Assembly: GCA_914767715.1 (NCBI GenBank)
Contig: OU612072.1
Span: 12,276,001-12,340,000, forward strand
Direction of reading: 5' to 3'
Length of the DNA stretch: 64,000 nt
Origin: Membranipora membranacea
Taxonomy: Eukaryota > Bryozoa > Gymnolaemata > Cheilostomatida > Membraniporidae
The translations under genes were made by a program, and so were the position numbers. Shown piece after piece: positions 60,201-64,000 of this stretch; position 1 is the stretch's first letter, and every line of letters begins with the position of its first letter. Under the pieces are notes generated by a model. That model was not told where the DNA came from. It did no database searches and was given only the letters and a program-made list of their open reading frames with translations.

Positions 60201-63200
60201 TCCATATATCTCATATAAAATATTAGCTCCCTGTGACGATGCGTATTCTGTCGAGGTATTTTGTAAGAAATCGACAGTCGAAAGGTACGGTCCTGGGGAA
60301 ATTAGCCAATAATTGGGCAGAATTCTTTACTCGCTTAGAAACGCTTGCAACACTGTTTTGAGGTTCGAAATGACGTCCCTATATCTCATATAAAATATTA
60401 GCTCCTTGTGACGATGCGTATTCTGTCGAGGTATTTTGTAAGAAATCGACAGAAATCGATAGGTACGGTCCTGGGGAAATTAGCCAATAATTGGGCAGAA
60501 TTCTTTACTCGCTTAGAAACGCTTGCAACACTGTTTTGAGGTTCGAAATGACGTCCCTATATCTCATATAAAATATTAGCTCCTTGTGACGATGCGTATT
60601 CTGTCGAGGTATTTTGTAAGAAATTGACAAAAATCGATAGTACGGTCCTGGGGAAATTAGCCAATAATTGGACAGAGTTCTTTACTCGCTTAAAAACGCT
60701 TGAAACACTGATTTGAGGTTCGAAATGACGTCCCTATATCTCATATAAAATATTAACTCCCTCTGACGATGCGTATTCTATCGAGGTATTTTGCAAGAAA
60801 TTGACAAAAATCGATAGTATGGTCCTGGGGAAATTAGCCAATAATTGGGCAGAATTCCTTACTCGTTTAAAAACGCTTGAAACACTGTTTTGAGGATCGA
60901 AATGACATCCCTATATCTCATATAAAATATTAACTCCCTGTGACGATGCGTATTCTATCGAGGTATTTTGCAAGAAATTGACAAAAATCGATAGTATGGT
61001 CCTGGGGAAATTAGCCAATAATTGGGCAGAATTCCTTACTCGTTTAGAAACGCTTGAAACCCTGTTTTGAAGTTCGCAATGACGTCCCTATATCTCATAT
61101 AAAATATTAGGTCCCTGTGACGATGCGTATTCTATCGAGGTATATTGCAAGAAATTAACAAAAATCGATAGGTACGGTCCCGGGGATATTAGCCAATAAT
61201 TGGGCAGAATTCCTTACTCGCTTAGAAACGCTTAAAACTCTGTTTTGAGGTTCGCAATGACGTCCCTACATCTCATATAAAATATTAGCTCCCTGTGACA
61301 AATGCGTATTCTATCGAGGTATTTTGCAAGAAATTGACAAAAATCGATAGTACGGTGTTGGGGAAATTAGCCAATAATTGGACAGAGTTCTTTACTCGCT
61401 TAAAAATGCTTGAAACACTGATTTGAGGTTCGAAATGACGTCCATATATCTCATATAAAATATTGGCTCCCTGTGACGATCCATATTCTGTCGAGGTATT
61501 TTGTAAGAAATCGACAGAAATCGATAGGTACGGTCCTTTGGAAATTAGCCAATAATTGGGCAGAATTCTTTACTCGCTTAGAAACGCTTGAAACTCTGTT
61601 TTAAGGTTCGAAATGACCTCCCTTCGTCCAATATAAAATATTAGCTCTCTGTGACGATGCGTATTCTGTCGAGGTTTTTTGTGAGAAATCGACAAAAATC
61701 GATAGGTACGGTCCTGGGGAAATTAGCCAATAATTGGGCAGAATTCTTTACTCGTTTAGAAACGCTTGAAACACCGTTTTGAGGTTCGAAATTACATCCA
61801 TATATCTCATATAAAATATTAGCTCCCTGTGACGATGCGTATTCTGTCGAGGTATTTTGTAAGAAATCGACAGTCGAAAGGTACGGTCCTGGGGAAATTA
61901 GCCAATAATTGGGCAGAATTCTTTACTCGCTTAGAAACGCTTGCAACACTGTTTTGAGGTTCGAAATGACGTCCCTATATCTCATATAAAATATTAGCTC
62001 CTTGTGACGATGCGTATTCTGTCGAGGTATTTTGTAAGAAATTGACAAAAATCGATAGTACGGTCCTGGGGAAATTAGCCAATAATTGGACAGAGTTCTT
62101 TACTCGCTTAAAAAACGCTTGAAACACTGATTTGAGGTACGAAATGACGTCCCTATATCTCATATAAAATATTAACTCCCTGTGACGATGCGTATTCTAT
62201 CGAGGTATTTTGCAAGAAATTGACAAAAATCGATAGTATGGTCCTGGGGAAATTAGCCAATAATTGGGCAGAATTCCTTACTCGTTTAAAAACGCTTGAA
62301 AAACTGTTTTGAGGATCGAAATGACATCCCTATATCTCATATAAAATATTAACTCACTGTGACGATGCGTATTCTATCGAGGTATTTTGCAAGAAATTGA
62401 CAAAAATCGATAGTATGGTCCTGGGGAAATTAGCCAATAATTGGGCAGAATTCCTTACTCGTTTAGAAACGCTTGAAACCCTGTTTTGAAGTTCGCAATG
62501 ACGTCCCTATATCTCATATAAAATATTAGGTCCCTGTGACGATGCGTATTCTATCGATGTATATTGCAAGAAATTGACAAAAATCGATAGTACGGTCCTG
62601 GGGAAATTAGCCAATAATTGGACAGAGTTCTTTACTCGCTTAAAAACGCTTGAAACACTGATTTGAGGTTCGAAATGACGTCCCTATATCTCATATAAAA
62701 TATTAACTCCCTGTGACGATGCGTATTCTGTCGAGGTATTTTGTAAGAACTCGACAAAAATCGATAGTACGGTCTTGGGGAAATTAGCCAATAATTGGAC
62801 AGAGTTCTTTACTCGCTTAAAAACGCTTGAAACACTGATTTGAGGTTCGAAATGACGTCCATATATCTCATATAAAATATTGGCTCCCTGTGACGATCCA
62901 TATTCTGTCGAGGTATTTTGTAAGAAATCGACAGAAATCGATAGGTACGGTCCTTTGGAAATTAGCCAATAATTGGGCAGAATTCTTTACTCGCTTAGAA
63001 ACGCTTGAAACACTGTTTTGAGGTTCGAAATGACGTCCCTATATCTCATATAAAATATTAGCTCCCTGTGACGATGCGTATTCTGTCGAGGTATTTTGTA
63101 AGAAATCGACAGAAATCGATAGGTAACGGTCCTGGGGAAATTAGCCAATAATTGGGCAGAATTCTTTACTCGCTTAGAAACGCTTGAAACACTGTTTTGA

Positions 63201-64000
63201 GGTTCGAAATGACGTCCCTATATCTCATATAAAATATTAGCTCCTTGTGACGATGCGTATTCTGTCGAGGTATTTTGTAAGAAATCGACAGAAATCGATA
63301 GGTACAGTCCTGGGGAAATTAGCCAATAATTGGGCAGAATTCTTTACTCGCTTAGATACGCTTGAAACACTGTTTTGAGGTTCGAAATGACGTCCCTATA
63401 TCTCATGTAAAATATTAGCTCCCTGTGACGATCCCTATTCTGTCGAGGTATTTTGTAAGAAATCGCCAAAATTCGATAGGTACAGTCCTGGGGAAATTAG
63501 CCAATAATTGGGCAGAATTCCTTACTCGTTTAGAAACGCTTGAAACCCTGTTTTGAAGTTCGCAATGACGTCCCTATATCTCATATAAAATATTAGGTCC
63601 CTGTGACGATGCGTATTCTATCGAGGTATATTGCAAGAAATTAACAAAAATCGATAGGTACGGTCCCGGGGATATTAGCCAATAATTGGGCAGAATTCCT
63701 TACTCGCTTAGAAACGCTTAAAACTCTGTTTTGAGGTTCGCAATGATGTCCCTACATCTCATATAAAATATTAGCTCCCTGTGACAAATGCGTATTCTAT
63801 CGAGGTATTTTGCAAGAAATTGACAAAAATCGATAGTACGGTCCTGGGGAAATTAGCCAATAATTGAACAGAGTTCTTTACTCGCTTAAAAACGCTTGAA
63901 ACTCTGTTTTAAGGTTCGAAATGACATCCCTTCGTCCAATATAAAATATTAGCTCTCTGTGACGATGCGTATTCTGTCGAGGTTTTTTGTAAGAAATCGA
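48221..64000 (+). repeat. Satellite array, ~177 bp monomer, with higher-order structure
   Basis: About 89 head-to-tail monomers of 177-178 bp, all in one orientation, running off the window. A typical unit starts GGGGAAATTAGCCAATAATT and contains GAATTC, TTCGAA, GACGTC and ATCGAT. Subtypes are marked by variants such as ATTGGACAGAG, CGATCCATATTCTG or CCCGGGGATATT. They recur every ~1417 bp (for example 48774 and 50190 and 51608) and on a scale of ~5150-5330 bp (51201, 56350, 61677). The monomer length is close to a nucleosome repeat, as in many centromeric or subtelomeric satellites. Open frames inside are artefacts. Confidence 0.95.

Noticed and set aside
48221-64000. CRISPR-like or coding repeats
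   Set aside because: Units abut directly with no unique spacers, and open frames (for example 52947-53171 and 61975-62163) vary between monomers. It is a satellite in an animal genome.

Overview
This is AT-rich nuclear DNA from an animal. It has spliced genes with GT-AG introns of about 0.2-1.3 kb, AATAAA signals, a tRNA-derived SINE-like element and a megabase-type satellite. The phylum cannot be fixed from the sequence; an invertebrate is most likely. There are no bacterial operons, CRISPR arrays or functional tRNA/rRNA genes.

The gene content is a cluster of small three-exon genes that share one plan. Exon 1 encodes a short basic cytosolic tail and one signal-anchor helix. Exon 2 carries a basic proprotein-convertase site. 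The last exon encodes a cysteine-rich or collagen-like mature part. All introns are phase 0. I name the genes locally. A (and copy A') and B are short Gly-X-Y collagens. C/C' has a Thr/Pro linker and eight mature cysteines. D/D', E/E' and the dead copy E3 end in a C-x8-CC-G knot-like module. F is an orphan terminal exon. Similar plans (type II anchor, cleavage, Cys blocks, short collagen) are known from nematode cuticle collagens and, in part, from cnidarian minicollagens. Homology to either is not shown here. The likely role, by inference, is a disulfide-linked extracellular or cuticular matrix.

Layout: A (1114-3004), C (4039-6091), D (7945-9428), E (13848-15465), a minus-strand decayed ORF region G (16.3-17.1 kb) and a truncated start of another E unit, which joins exactly two satellite monomers (18339-18712). 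Then come F (19129-19335) and B (21338-23069). A second block follows at about 24-fold kb spacing and 97-99% identity: A' (24981-26924), C' (27959-30017), D' (31883-33366, with a shifted splice acceptor), E' (38403-39946), G', and a complete but pseudogenised third E unit (42268-48220). From about 48221 to the window end runs a satellite of about 177 bp monomers, with nested order: a roughly 1.42 kb eight-mer and a roughly 5.15-5.33 kb super-repeat.

The most interesting points are the shared architecture and recurring C-x7-C module of an apparently undescribed family, the satellite-bounded duplication breakpoint, a conserved promoter block with a copy-specific 14 bp duplication, and copy-specific lesions (D' acceptor, E3 stop and TATA change, B phase mismatch). 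The two blocks could also be misassembled haplotypes, which should be excluded first. All comparisons were made by eye.
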